Source of the DNA: Casuarius casuarius
Lineage: Eukaryota > Chordata > Aves > Casuariiformes > Casuariidae
DNA length: 64,000 bases
Assembly (NCBI GenBank): GCA_003342895.1
Contig: PTFA01000192.1
Coordinates: 2,581-66,580 of the forward strand
Direction: 5' to 3'
The translations under genes and the position numbers were made by a program. This document shows positions 33,871 to 44,450 of this stretch, in pieces (position 1 is the stretch's first letter; each line of letters starts with the position of its first letter). The notes below the pieces were generated by a model that saw only the letters and a list, made by a program, of their open reading frames with translations, was not told the DNA's origin and did not search any database.

Positions 33871-36100
33871 CCCTACACTCACACCCCTACACTCGCACCC
33901 CTCAGCAGTCCCATATGATTTCCAGTGAAAGGCTCTTTGGCCAGGTTACTCCTTGCTGTGTTGCAGTAAATGATTGCTTCAATAAGTTACTGAACTTCAT
34001 GGAGATGAAGAAGAACCAGCTCAGCATGAAACAAACACAAAACAATAAAAAGTAGTCTTCATGAGTCTGCAGCCAGCCTAAAACATCAGTCTATGTGAGG
34101 CTGCACCATTCTTCTCAATGATGTCTTTGGTTAGCATCCCAGCTCACATTCTGGCCACTGTGTTCACCCAGCTGGCTCCCTCCCTCATGCTGTCCTCTGC
34201 AGTCACTTTATCATTTGCAACACAGCACTGGGCCTTTCTCTCTGAAACAGCCATCTATGATTCACCACACAGGGTCTGGAGACAGAGGCCAGTGAGGTTT
34301 GCTGCAGGGACTTTGTCAGTCAGTCAGAAACTCCTCATATGCATAGGCACTTGGGAGAACAAAGCAGACTCACAGGTGCAGCTTACACCTCATCCCTTCC
34401 TGGACACACACAGGCTCACATGACCATATGCAGAGCAGAGGACTCCGATGGTTTCTGACCGGAATCAGACAAAGGCTGCTTAAATTCCAGCACTGCTTAA
34501 CTCTTTCTTCACAGATCATTTTGGCCCAGAGGGCTGGCTACAATGCCTCTGTGTCTTCCCAGTCCAAATGTCCCCACCTAGCTTCAAGATATTTGTGACC
34601 ACTCAAACCCTGACAGTGTTTCCTTCCCAAAGTTTCCAGCTCACCCTAGACAGCCTCTGCAAATACACCTTGTCCTTTTTCATCCCTGTGGTGGAGCAAC
34701 CATCTGAAATGCAGGGACTGTGGAGACAAAATTGAATTTAGCAGTAAAATAAATAGCATGGAGGCACTCTTCTGATTAGATTACACCTGTTTAGAATTTA
34801 TGCATTAATTCCTCCCAGGCTTTGAGTTTCTCTGTCTCAGAAGGCCCATATCCCTGCACTGCAGAGATATGGATGTCTGGAACACCGCCTTGACCCAGGG
34901 ATCCAACTTTCCACCAAACACACAAAGCTTTGACTAACCTCAGCTGAGCTCCTCGTTATCATGCACCATTTTCTATCCCCCAGAGATGCAGAGCTCAGCA
35001 CCATGCTTCAGTCATGCTTCCCAAGTCCAAGGAAGAATATGTAAGAGTGGGAAGCACCTGTTTGTAGAAGCATCTGCCCCTAAGGCTGCTCTAAATCAAT
35101 CCAAGCATAATAAGAATCGCCAGCTACTGTGGCATATATATCAAGGAGCTGAAAGTCACTGTTGCACCCATATTCACAGTCCCCGGAAGACTCCTCCTTC
35201 CTGCCACCCCCACTCTAGGACCCAAGGTTATAAACTCAGCACGTCCAAGAAAGAAGCTCAGGAGCCATGGTTAGACCTGTCTGATCAAAGCTGGATGCAC
35301 AAGGGCAAAGGAAGCAGCCCACTAAGCCAAGCAGGTGTATCACTCTTGAAGAGGCTAGAAATGAGAACAAACAGGAGGTGGGAAGAGACAAGGCATGTAA
35401 GAGAATGGCTGTTATGTCACCATGCACAAATTGGCCTACTTATTTGCATAAGTACACTAATACCCATGGATTTGCTGGCTGTAGTTTGGACTTGAAATAT
35501 TGATGCTTAGGAAGAGCTGAGGTCATAATATCTGCTGGTGGATTAGGCTACAGCTTGCTCGGTCACTACCCATGGCCACATTGCCTGGGATCTACGCTGA
35601 GATAATGTGATCATGTGGACTGCCTTCCTGCAGACAGCTCTGGAGCTTGGGCAGAGGATGCCTCTCACCAGCAGTTGAGGGCTTGTCGTGTAGATGATGG
35701 GAGAGCAAGCATTGCCCTATGCCCAGGCGATGGTATATGCATGGCCAGGATGGAACGTGAACTGGGCACTACGTGCAGCAGGGGACTGGCACCATTATGA
35801 GGCTGAGGATCCAGCAAAATGAGGATATGTCCAAACAAGGCTCACAACAAGGCAATATCCAAGGACAGAGAAGCAGGATGCTCCCAGTGTGTTCAGGAGG
35901 AGCAAATGGTCACTGAGTGCTTGGGAGAATCCAGAACCCTTTCCCCATTCCCTGACACAGATGTGTATCCCCAGCTTTCTCAGTTTCTCCCCTATGTCCT
36001 TCTTCCCCGTCCCATATCACTTCCTTCCCAACACAAGGCTGGGACAAATGGACTCAGAAGCAGCTTTTCATATTTTTGTTTGTTGTTTTTTGGGTTTTTT
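33871..36100. other. Intergenic DNA downstream of ELFN2
   Basis: No gene recognised. An AT-rich patch at about 34720-34830 (TCTGATTAGATTACACC, TTTATGCATTAATTCC) is a weak candidate regulatory element. A T-rich tract at about 36068-36112 adjoins the putative ELFN2 transcript end. Confidence 0.5.
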
Positions 36101-36122
36101 TTGTTCTTTTTTAAATAAGAAA

Positions 36123-36128
36123 TTTATT
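36123..36128 (-). terminator. ELFN2: Candidate distal poly(A) signal of ELFN2 (AATAAA on the minus strand)
   Basis: TTTATT on the plus strand gives AATAAA on the minus strand. It lies about 5.9 kb beyond the ELFN2 stop codon, and the sequence on its right is AT-rich like a transcript end. The downstream minus-strand sequence is A-rich, not GU-rich, which weakens the call. Closer AATAAA signals exist at 41900-41905 and 37930-37935. Confidence 0.35.
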
Positions 36129-37821
36129 GCAAATATAGAAATTGATTTTCTCCATACAGGAATCTCCAAGTTGAGGAAAAATGATTTCGTGCCATTCAGT
36201 TTTAAAACAGGAAAAGAAAAAAAAGAAAAAGAAAGAGAAAGAAATAAAAATCTAAAAGAAAAAAAAAAGAAAAGAACGTAACTCAAACACAAATTTGTCC
36301 ATACACAACCAAGGGGGTCACAGGGTTGTTACGGAAAGAGGAACACCAAAGAGGCCACAAGGAGCCAATCCCAGCAGCTGCCTTCAAGGCCTTTCATTAC
36401 ATTCAAGGGGAAAACCCCTGGCTCTTTGTCCTGTAGCTGTCCACCCCTTCCCATCCCCTCGCCCCAGGTGCTGTGCTTGTAGATGGACCAGCAGTACCAG
36501 CCCCAGCGGATCTCCGCCTGACCCAGCCAGCCTCTTCCTCTGCTCTGGGAAGTGGGAGAGCAGGCTGTGGGAGCAGGCCTCCAAAGAGAAAGGCCTCACA
36601 GTGGTGGTGGTAGTATGAGGGAGGCAAAGGCCAAGCCAAGTGCGCTAGGAGGGGGCAGACAGATAGTCATGAAGGAGAGAAAGGAGGGGAAGGGGTAAGT
36701 TAGCTCCGAGCAGGGAAAGGAGTAAGGAAGGTGTCCACCCAGTGGGAGAAAGGGAAGCTGGGCAGAGATTGTCCTCTCTCCATCTGGGGAAAGGGGGTGA
36801 TGCAGACAGGGTGGGCTGGGGCTGCCCTGCAGATAGCTACCCTGCAGATAGCTACCCTGCTAGGGATGAATGGGGAGAGGTATGACAAAAGCTCCTCATA
36901 GCATGAAGCAGAGAAGGCAAAGAAGAGACAGATCAAGAGAGCCCCTCACAGTATGAGGCCAAAGCGGCTGGAGGGACAGGGTGTGGGAGTGCATGTATAT
37001 GTATGGGGGAGATAACGCAGACACTCCCCTCTGCCCCTTCTTCAGGGAAAGACCCTAAAACGCCTGCCTTATCGAGGGTAGGGAGGGGGCAGCTGAGGTG
37101 GGTCAGGCTCCTCCAGCCCTACAAGAGACCCCACAGCCCAGTGGAGTGTAGCACTCTGTGTCCTTCCCACACCAAACCAACCCAAAGATGCTTCCTCTTG
37201 TTCAGATGGTGGGACAGCAGCAGTCTGGCTTCAGAAAGAGGATGTAGCTCAGTGAGGCTCTTCTTGAGGGCAGCTTGTACTGAAGGAGGTGGTGGTGGAA
37301 GGGATGTTCTCCAGGCTTTTGGAGGCTGTGTGTTCTTCCAGATGCAGCTGAGCTTTCCGATCAGCAACACGCATGGCAAATGTGCTTTCAGGGCCCTTGT
37401 TCTCATTCCTGCCTGTGTGGCAGCTGCCCACCCTGTAGCGTTGAGCTCTGCCCTACAGAGAGGGGCCACAGCTCATCATGAAGTCTACCCAGCTTTCTCT
37501 TCAGGCACTGCTGAGCTACTCCCCACCTCCTCTCAGACAGCCTCCACCCCTCCAGTAAACCCCTTCTCCCCTTTTCTCTTTCTCTCTTTATCATCCCATC
37601 GCTCTCTGTGCAGCCACCTCTTCCCCCTGCTCCTTCTAGCTTGTCCCTCTTCTCCGCCCCCTCCATCTCCCTCCGTTTCCTCCTTATCCCTACACCCATT
37701 ACTCTGTCCCTTTAGGGGCCCTCCTCTTCCCTCCTGTGTCAGCCCCACTTGTCCCTTCTTCAGCTCCTGTTATCCTTTCCCTCCTGTGTCTCTTCCTCCT
37801 TCCCCCGCCTGGTAGAGCCTC

Positions 37822-37935
37822 TTCCAGGCAGACAGGCTGATTAGCATTGCAAACACATAAAGCCCTCCTCAGCCTGACATAAATCTTCATTTGTCAGTCA
37901 TGAATATTTCACACCTGTCTCAGGAGGGATTTATT
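37822..37935. promoter_or_regulatory. Candidate conserved noncoding element inside the putative 3'UTR
   Basis: An AT-rich, repeat-free segment with words such as CTGATTAGCATTGCAAAC, CATTTGTCAGTCATGAATA and TTCACACCTGTC (a T-box/E-box-like motif), flanked by pyrimidine-rich DNA. It ends in an AATAAA on the minus strand (37930-37935). Conservation is inferred from texture only. Confidence 0.28.
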
Positions 37936-40900
37936 CAGCATGGAAGAGTGGGGAACTGAAGAGGGGAACGTGGCACTGCAGCACAAGATGGGGGCGGCAT
38001 CTGCAGGGATGGGAAAAGGCTCTGCCCCATGGCAACAGCAATCCTAGGGTCTAATGTTTACTCCACTGGGCACAGGAGTCCAGCCCAGGCTCCCCCGAGC
38101 CTGTTCCTGTGGGGAGAGGGCAGGTCGGCACCCACCTTCATTCCTCACCCTCCTCTCTTTCCAGTGAAGTGAAGTAAATTGCTTTCCCTGCCAAGATTCA
38201 CCAACCCAGAAACAAAATGTGAAGGGAGCCAGTCCTAGTTCTGCCTCATGGATCCACTTTGCTCTGGAAGAAGGCAGGAGTGCAGGGCTCTCACCAAAGC
38301 CAAGCCATAGAGAGCTTAGAAACCTCACGCAGTCTCTCTACGCTCTTCCCCAGCACAGAAGCCTTACAGGTTTTGTCACACCCTGCCCTCTACCAGGTCC
38401 ACCCTCAGGGGAGGAGACGTAGGACAGACCTAATTCAGAGCCCCCTGTAATCAATGGAGGGGGGTTCTAGTGATTGCAACAGGCTCCAAATCAAGCTTTC
38501 ACTATATCAGAGTTTTCTCTGCAGATGAGGCATTCCTTGTTCCTCTAAGAATAGCCTTGCTTGTAGACTCACTCCTGTTTCTAAATAATTAGGAGGAATG
38601 ATGACCGCTAGAAAGAGCAGGTCTTTGATGTACAACACATCCCCCTTCACACACACAACCCTGAAAAACAGCTAAAAGAGGACATTTGGGGCCAGAGGAG
38701 GGGAACACCTGAAAGGGGAAAGGGTGCTTCTTATGGGGCTGATTCAACTGGGTTCTCTTTGGAGCGTGTTCCCTCCAAAACTGATAAGAGTCTCTCATAA
38801 AAATCACGTCAGGGATGAGGGAAGGGAGCAGAAGAAACAGGGACAAGGACAGGAGAGACTTTGGGGAAAGGGGATAACTTCCAACAAACTGGCACATACA
38901 TAACAGGTGTTTGCTGAGAAAAATACAGTAAAATCATCATGCAAATAGAACATTAAATCTGCTTGCCTCCAACAGGGCTGGCATCATTTTGTGAGCCCTT
39001 GTCCCTGGGGAGGGAGCAGGACAGGAAAAAAGGGAGGAGGAAGGAAGGCGGGATACTTTGTTCCTCCTTTGCCTTCTTCCTCCCACAGAACAGTCCATCT
39101 TGTGCAAACTTCACCCACTGATTTGGGGTGGGGGGCTACAGTAGGAACAGAAATGGCTTGTCCCCCCTACCCAGCCTTACCCCTGCCACAGGCAAAAGAA
39201 GGGCCCGACAATAAATATATCCCTGACCTCTCTTTTCTGCCTTGTCGGGGTGAGGGGAGAAAGGAGCAGAAACCATTACAGGTTAAGGCTCCCACCCAAA
39301 ACTATAGAATGAGTGGAACTGATTACGGGACCATATAGCAGAAGGGAAGCACAGAGGGGAAAGGGGGGAGAGGAACAGGACTTTCTTCCCCCATGCTTGT
39401 CACCTGCCTTTTCCTGTCCAATTCTGCCCCCAGCTATTTGCCTTTCCTGCTTGGATGGTTGTCATGCTGGAAGACCACTGGGCTTGCTCCATGTGGTAAC
39501 TGGACAGATCTCTGCTGTGTCTAAGCACCTCTTGCAGCATTTACCTATCTTGATTTGCTGCAGTATCCCAACATGGAGGGACCTTTGGCTTTGGCAGCAG
39601 CGATGCAACTTTCCTTCATCCCCCTGCAGATACAGGGGGGGCATACACAGCATACACACCCCTTCTCTTAGGTTGCACCAGCTCTTACAGAGTGGAGTCA
39701 GTCCCATGAATACCTCTGGCCTCAACTCAAGGCAACACAATGTTTGATTGGAGGAAAGCAGGCTGATAGTGAAGAGGACTGAGGCCATGGGACCCCAGGA
39801 CTGCCTTAGGATTGTTACCATCAGCATTCCTACGAGGAAGGAAACCCGAGGATCTTCACAGGTTTAGACCTTGGGGATTTTCCCTCTGGTTTTCCCACAA
39901 CAGGCTCTGTCTGCCTACTGCTGCTCCCTACTTACAGAAGATGAAGCCATGTCACCTGTATCATAGAAACTAGTTCTCACAGCTGGCAATGTTGCTATCT
40001 GACAGATGACCGACAACTTCTCTGCAGGCAGCACATAAATCCCTCCCAGAATCTTCTACTCTCCCAGGGCCTCCAAACACCCTGGAGCTTCTCAGTAGCT
40101 CCTCATAAAGAAATTGGGAGAGGCTAGCACAACACAGGCCCTCACCCTCAGCCTGACAGGGACAAAAGATTGTCAAGGATGATTGGGTTGTGCAGCTTAT
40201 GGAGGGAAGGGCCACTCTGCTGCAGTGAAGATCCACCTGGCAGGCAGCAACCCCTGCTAGACAAGCAAACTTCGGGGGAGAAGGTGCCAAGATTGTGCTT
40301 TGCTGGGCTGCTCAGAAACAGGACAAAGTGGAAAAAGCAGCAGGCTCATTCCCAACTCTGTGGCATATTTCCTATCCCAGAGACAGAGATCGGGGGCTAG
40401 CAAGGGAAATTAGTTTTTTGCCAGGACATCAAAAAATCCCTAAGAAAAGTCTGTGGCAGCTGAGTGCAAGGGGGTGGAAGGTTTAGGAGGCAAAAAGTTG
40501 TTCCAACTCTACTGAGGGCTTCTAAGTATCCAGTGCCATCCAGGGGCTGTCATCCTCCTCTATCCCAATACTCCCAGTATAGCTGCACACACAAAGGGGG
40601 CTTTTTCTGGAGCCATCCCTCTTGGGCTTCTCCAAGGCCCCTTCTCACACACCTTTCATTTTCTGTGCTCCTGCCTTCAACTTAGGCTGTCCCCTATCCA
40701 TGCCAGAGTATCTTATTCAAGGGAAAACCACTTAGTGGTTTTCTGTCAACCTCCTGTCCTGTGAAGAAACAGGAATCCTGCTGTTCAAATCCTCTTGCTC
40801 TGTCCTTTCCAAGCAAGCAAGGAGGATGGGAGATGCCCTCCCACTCCCCTGTGGTGCAAGTCAGTTGGGGCAGGCTGCAGAAGATCAGATCCAGATCCCT

Positions 40901-41899
40901 TCCTCATAGGAAGGGAAGCATGAATAGGGAGCTCAAAAGCTACTGCAAGGGCAGATTGAGCATGGGTGGGCATGGGGAGAGGGACCCCTGACCTGTGACA
41001 CCCATGGGGAGACAGGAACAGGTGGAGAACCCTTCACACCTCTGAGGTATCAACCTTCCTGCGTCTTCCTTCACCACCCCCTCTTGAGGACCTGACTTGC
41101 CCTGCCAAAGAGCCCAGTCATACGCCCTGGCCTCACTCACTGGCAGATGACTGGCTCTGGGCAGGCCTGGGGAATGCCCACCACTCCAGAGTCTCTGGGC
41201 ATTCTTTAGCACTAACATGGTGGGAGAAGGGGACAGAGCAGCAAAGGCACAAAAACTGTTGTGTGGCAGATCCTTCCTCCCTCCGCCCTTCATACCTCTT
41301 CTGGATGGAGGTTTGTAAAGTATTTGGATAGAAAGCGCAAGCCTAGGGAGCCCTAACAAAGAGAAGTAGAGAAGAGGAAAAGGAAAAGGAGTGAGAGAAC
41401 TTCCTCCAACAAATCCCACCAATCTTGGAAGGGGACAGGAGGGTGAGAAAAGCCTCCCCTGCCAAAGGAAAGGGAGGGAAAAGTAGTGTCATGGAAGATC
41501 TGGAGGTGCATGACACGGGCAGAGATGCTCTTACTAATTCAAGGTCCTCCCATCCCACTCAAAAGAAAAATCAGCCCTCAAGTAGCCACAGCAACAGAAA
41601 GGGCAATAGTTCACAGCCAAGTTTCATGCTCAGTGAGAGTCCTTCCCTGCCCTTCCACTGCCACTGCTGCCACCCCCTCCCAGGCCAGTCTCATCCCTCC
41701 ACACTCAAGTGTTGTTACCACAGTATCAGAGCAGGCTGCTCTTTGCAGCCATCTGCAGGCATTAACAATGGTCCCCGTAACACAGTAGAGACAATTCAAT
41801 ACATGTGTGTGTCTGTGTGTGTGAGTTTTCTGTTGTTGCTGTAAACTTTAAGAAATGACTTTGTCAGTTTTGTATTTGTCGGGAGTATTTTGTTGTCGG

Positions 41900-41905
41900 T
41901 TTATT
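41900..41905 (-). terminator. ELFN2: Proximal poly(A) signal candidate of ELFN2
   Basis: AATAAA on the minus strand, about 82 bases after the stop codon, in an AT-rich segment. Use of it would give a very short 3'UTR and skip the 5.8 kb that follows. Confidence 0.3.
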
Positions 41906-41987
41906 TTTCACAGTCAAGTGGCATTTTTTTTCTGGTCATTGGGGATTTCTTGTTTTGTATTGTTTTCTTGGAAAGAGCAAGGGAGAG

Positions 41988-44393
41988 TCACAGCTTCTGC
42001 TGAGCAGAGACTCCTTTCCAATAATCCAGGATGTCATGCAGGTCCTCATCCTTGGCAAATTGGACTTTCTTTCGCAGGGCATGCCCAGCCGCCATGTAAA
42101 CCTCCTCCCTGTGGTGCTTCTTGTAAGGCCGGAATCGCTCCCAGATCTTGTGGGTGCTCTCTGACGAGTACTCTGGGCTGGAGGAGTAGCCCGAGAAGTA
42201 GTGTCTGGGGGAGAGCTGGGAGTACGTGGAGTCTCGCTTGGACCGGGAGAGCGGCTTGAGGAATGACACCCGCTGGCTCAAGGTGTCAGCACTTTCCTCA
42301 TAGTACAGGGCCGGGAAGGAGTGTCGGTGCTCACTGCAGTGGTAAGAAGGCTTGACCTCCAAGTGATGGATGGCACCTGGGGACACCAAGGGAAGACGAT
42401 CCAAAGGGCTGTTGAGTGGGCTGCCCTTCTCAATGTATTTGGAGTCAGACTTGCCCAGTGGCGGGTGGTCAGGCACATCCAAGCTGAAGACCTTAGCGCT
42501 CTTGATGGATCCACTAGAGGAAACACTGCAAGTCTTTCTGGCCACAGCAGCATCTGCACTCAGCTGGCGCTGCAAAGGGTGATGGGAGCTTTCTTTGTAG
42601 GGTGGGGAAAGAAAGCTGGGCCGCTCTAGCCCACCCGAGGAACTGGCAGGGATGGACTGGCACTCAAAGGCCATGTCTGAGTCAACGCCGGTCCCACCAC
42701 CCAGGAAGGAGGCTGTGTCCAGCTTGAGGGCATCAATACAGTTGTTAATGATCTGGTTGACCTTGTCTACCTCCTTGGCAATAGTAGAGATCTCAGCAGC
42801 TGAGCCTTGCCCATTGTCAAGCTCCCTCAGATCCTCATCCCGCTGGGTCCGTTCCAGCCCATCCCCACCACCAGTCCGTACTTCAATGTAGTTGCCTTTA
42901 GTAGTGACTTTAGGGGTCTCCATCCCAGATTCCATTGATTTGGATGGGGGCAACTTCTCTCCAATCATGGAAGGGATGGAGGACATCCGTGAGACAGGGA
43001 TGACTGGTGGCTCACCCAGCTTCTGGGAAGGGTGGACCATAGTACTTGTATCAATATCTGATCCATAACGCATTTCTAGGATGGTCTTCTTGACATTGAG
43101 GGACTTCTGTTTCTCCTCCTGCATCCTCCGCTTCCGCAGACAATAGTACACCACCCCAAGGACAATGACCATCCCAAAGAGGCAACCCAGGGTGGTCATG
43201 ATGTAGTGTGTTGTAGTGGAAGTGCTGGAGATAGGGTCCTCCCTGCCTTTGCTCCTGGTTGCAAAGGTCAGACAAGTGTGGTTGTAGCGCCGGTTGTTGC
43301 GGATGGAGGCCACACAGAAAGTGTAATCAGTGTGGGCCTTCAGCTTGTTGACGGTGACATATTCCTTCTTGCTCTTCAGTGTCGCAATGTCAGAAACGTA
43401 GCTGTTGTTGTATTGGACCAGCACATACATCTTACTGTAGGGCATGGGGATGGTTACCATCAGGATAGCTGAGGTGATGGTGACATCATGGAGCTTGATG
43501 CTGGGACTAAAGGAGGAGTCAGTGGTGGAAGAGGCTGGAGGCTTAACCGAGAGGAAGTCCCCAGGACTGATGGCTGAGCCCTCATCCAGATCTCGCTGGG
43601 AGTCAGGGGTATAAGGGGTAGGGTTGACTCTGGACAGGGAAGGGATGGTGCCGCCTCGGCACATGGACTGGAAGATGGTGATGGCATTGCGGTTGTGGTG
43701 GGGCCGAGGCACCAGGAGCGGGTACCCAGCAAACTCCCGTGGAGTCTCACACTGGAGCCGGTCGTAGTTCTTGGTGACATTGTTGAAGAGTGCCAGCCAG
43801 TTAAGAAAGCTGTAGAGGCTACAGTCACAGTTGAAGGGGTTGCCAGCCAGCTCACACACCATCAAATTGCTTAAGCTGGTGAAAGTGTTCCCTTCCAGGC
43901 GGCTGAGACGGTTAGATGACAGGTCAATGCTAATCAGGCTGGGACACTCAGAGAAGGCAGCAGGGGTGACCAATTCAATCAGGTTGTGCTGCACAAAGAG
44001 GAACTGGAGCCGGGCCATGCCCCGCAACATGCCCTCCGTCAGGTTGGTGAGTTTGTTGTAGCCCAACTGCAAGACCTGGAGGTTTGACTGGCCCATGAAA
44101 GCCCCATCCTCGATGTAGGAGATCTCATTCTTGGTCAGGTTCAGATCAGTCAGGTTGCCGAAGCGGTTGAGGGAGGAGTACAGCACCACTTTGAGCTTAT
44201 TTTCATTCAGACGCAAGTCATGCACCGTGCTGTTGATGTGCTGGGGAATGGTCTCATATGGGGGCTGGTTCTGGCTGCAGATGGCCAGCCACACATAACC
44301 TTTGTCGCCCTCAATCAGCCAGCAGTCACCTTGCACGGTGCCAGGGAAAAACAAGCAGAGCAGGGCAGCTGCCCACAACCCCAGGCACATCAT
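41988..44393 (-). CDS. ELFN2: ELFN2: postsynaptic LRR/fibronectin-III membrane protein, PP1 regulatory subunit 29
   Basis: Single uninterrupted coding exon of 801 residues; mammalian ELFN2 is about 820. Seen in order: signal peptide (1-22, mature start at DCWLIEG); LRR N-cap with C24 and C39; leucine-rich repeats about 57-185 (e.g. LQVLQLGYNKL); LRR C-cap cysteines C189, C191, C215 and C245; linker; fibronectin III domain about 294-380; transmembrane helix 396-419 followed by LRKRRMQEEK; long Ser-rich cytoplasmic tail. Seven N-glycosylation sequons precede the membrane (N54, N80, N85, N117, N205, N329, N371). Near the C terminus, KVQF (776-779) is an RVxF docking motif for protein phosphatase 1. 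Known of the family: ELFN proteins sit postsynaptically, bind group III metabotropic glutamate receptors in trans and inhibit PP1. ELFN2 is preferred over ELFN1 because of the LRR wording and the ending WKGVSAQQKL. The start at 44393 is chosen because the next upstream in-frame ATG (44468) reads through a poly(T) tract that looks intronic. Confidence 0.96.
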   Translation of the reverse strand: MMCLGLWAAALLCLFFPGTVQGDCWLIEGDKGYVWLAICSQNQPPYETIPQHINSTVHDLRLNENKLKVVLYSSLNRFGNLTDLNLTKNEISYIEDGAFMGQSNLQVLQLGYNKLTNLTEGMLRGMARLQFLFVQHNLIELVTPAAFSECPSLISIDLSSNRLSRLEGNTFTSLSNLMVCELAGNPFNCDCSLYSFLNWLALFNNVTKNYDRLQCETPREFAGYPLLVPRPHHNRNAITIFQSMCRGGTIPSLSRVNPTPYTPDSQRDLDEGSAISPGDFLSVKPPASSTTDSSFSPSIKLHDVTITSAILMVTIPMPYSKMYVLVQYNNSYVSDIATLKSKKEYVTVNKLKAHTDYTFCVASIRNNRRYNHTCLTFATRSKGREDPISSTSTTTHYIMTTLGCLFGMVIVLGVVYYCLRKRRMQEEKQKSLNVKKTILEMRYGSDIDTSTMVHPSQKLGEPPVIPVSRMSSIPSMIGEKLPPSKSMESGMETPKVTTKGNYIEVRTGGGDGLERTQRDEDLRELDNGQGSAAEISTIAKEVDKVNQIINNCIDALKLDTASFLGGGTGVDSDMAFECQSIPASSSGGLERPSFLSPPYKESSHHPLQRQLSADAAVARKTCSVSSSGSIKSAKVFSLDVPDHPPLGKSDSKYIEKGSPLNSPLDRLPLVSPGAIHHLEVKPSYHCSEHRHSFPALYYEESADTLSQRVSFLKPLSRSKRDSTYSQLSPRHYFSGYSSSPEYSSESTHKIWERFRPYKKHHREEVYMAAGHALRKKVQFAKDEDLHDILDYWKGVSAQQKL

Positions 44394-44396
44394 GGT

Positions 44397-44450
44397 CTGC
44401 AGTGGCACCCTCAGCAGGCCAAAAAAAAAAAAAACAAAAAACAAAAAGAC
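44397..44450 (-). other. ELFN2: Splice-acceptor-like site immediately upstream of the ELFN2 start
   Basis: On the minus strand a long T-rich tract (plus-strand A run, about 44421-44446) is followed by GGCCTGCTGAGGGTGCC, then ACTGCAG directly before ACCATGATG. The AG at 44397-44398 would start the exon three bases before the ATG; an AG at 44410-44411 is the alternative. Mammalian ELFN2 also carries its coding sequence in the last exon after noncoding 5' exons, so this fits. The ACC before the ATG gives a good initiation context. Confidence 0.6.

Larger units (their letters stand above)
36129..41987 (-). other. ELFN2: Putative ELFN2 3'UTR and downstream region
   Basis: Mammalian ELFN2 has a very long 3'UTR in the same exon as the coding sequence. 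By analogy this stretch is the likely 3'UTR, but its end cannot be proven here. It contains an A-rich patch at about 36216-36276, a (TG)n run at 41806-41823, a tight inverted repeat at 40723-40743, and an AT-rich block at 37822-37935. The plus-strand open frame at 37003-37815 (270 codons) is Ser/Pro/Leu-rich and arises from pyrimidine-rich sequence; I do not regard it as a gene. Proximal and distal poly(A) signals suggest alternative 3' ends (inference). Confidence 0.4.

Noticed and set aside
37003..37815. 270-codon plus-strand open frame
   Set aside because: Low-complexity Ser/Pro/Leu product of a pyrimidine-rich region opposite the putative ELFN2 3'UTR, with no domain or homolog recognised.
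42278..44061. Other-frame open reading frames within ELFN2
   Set aside because: Shadows of the strongly constrained ELFN2 frame.
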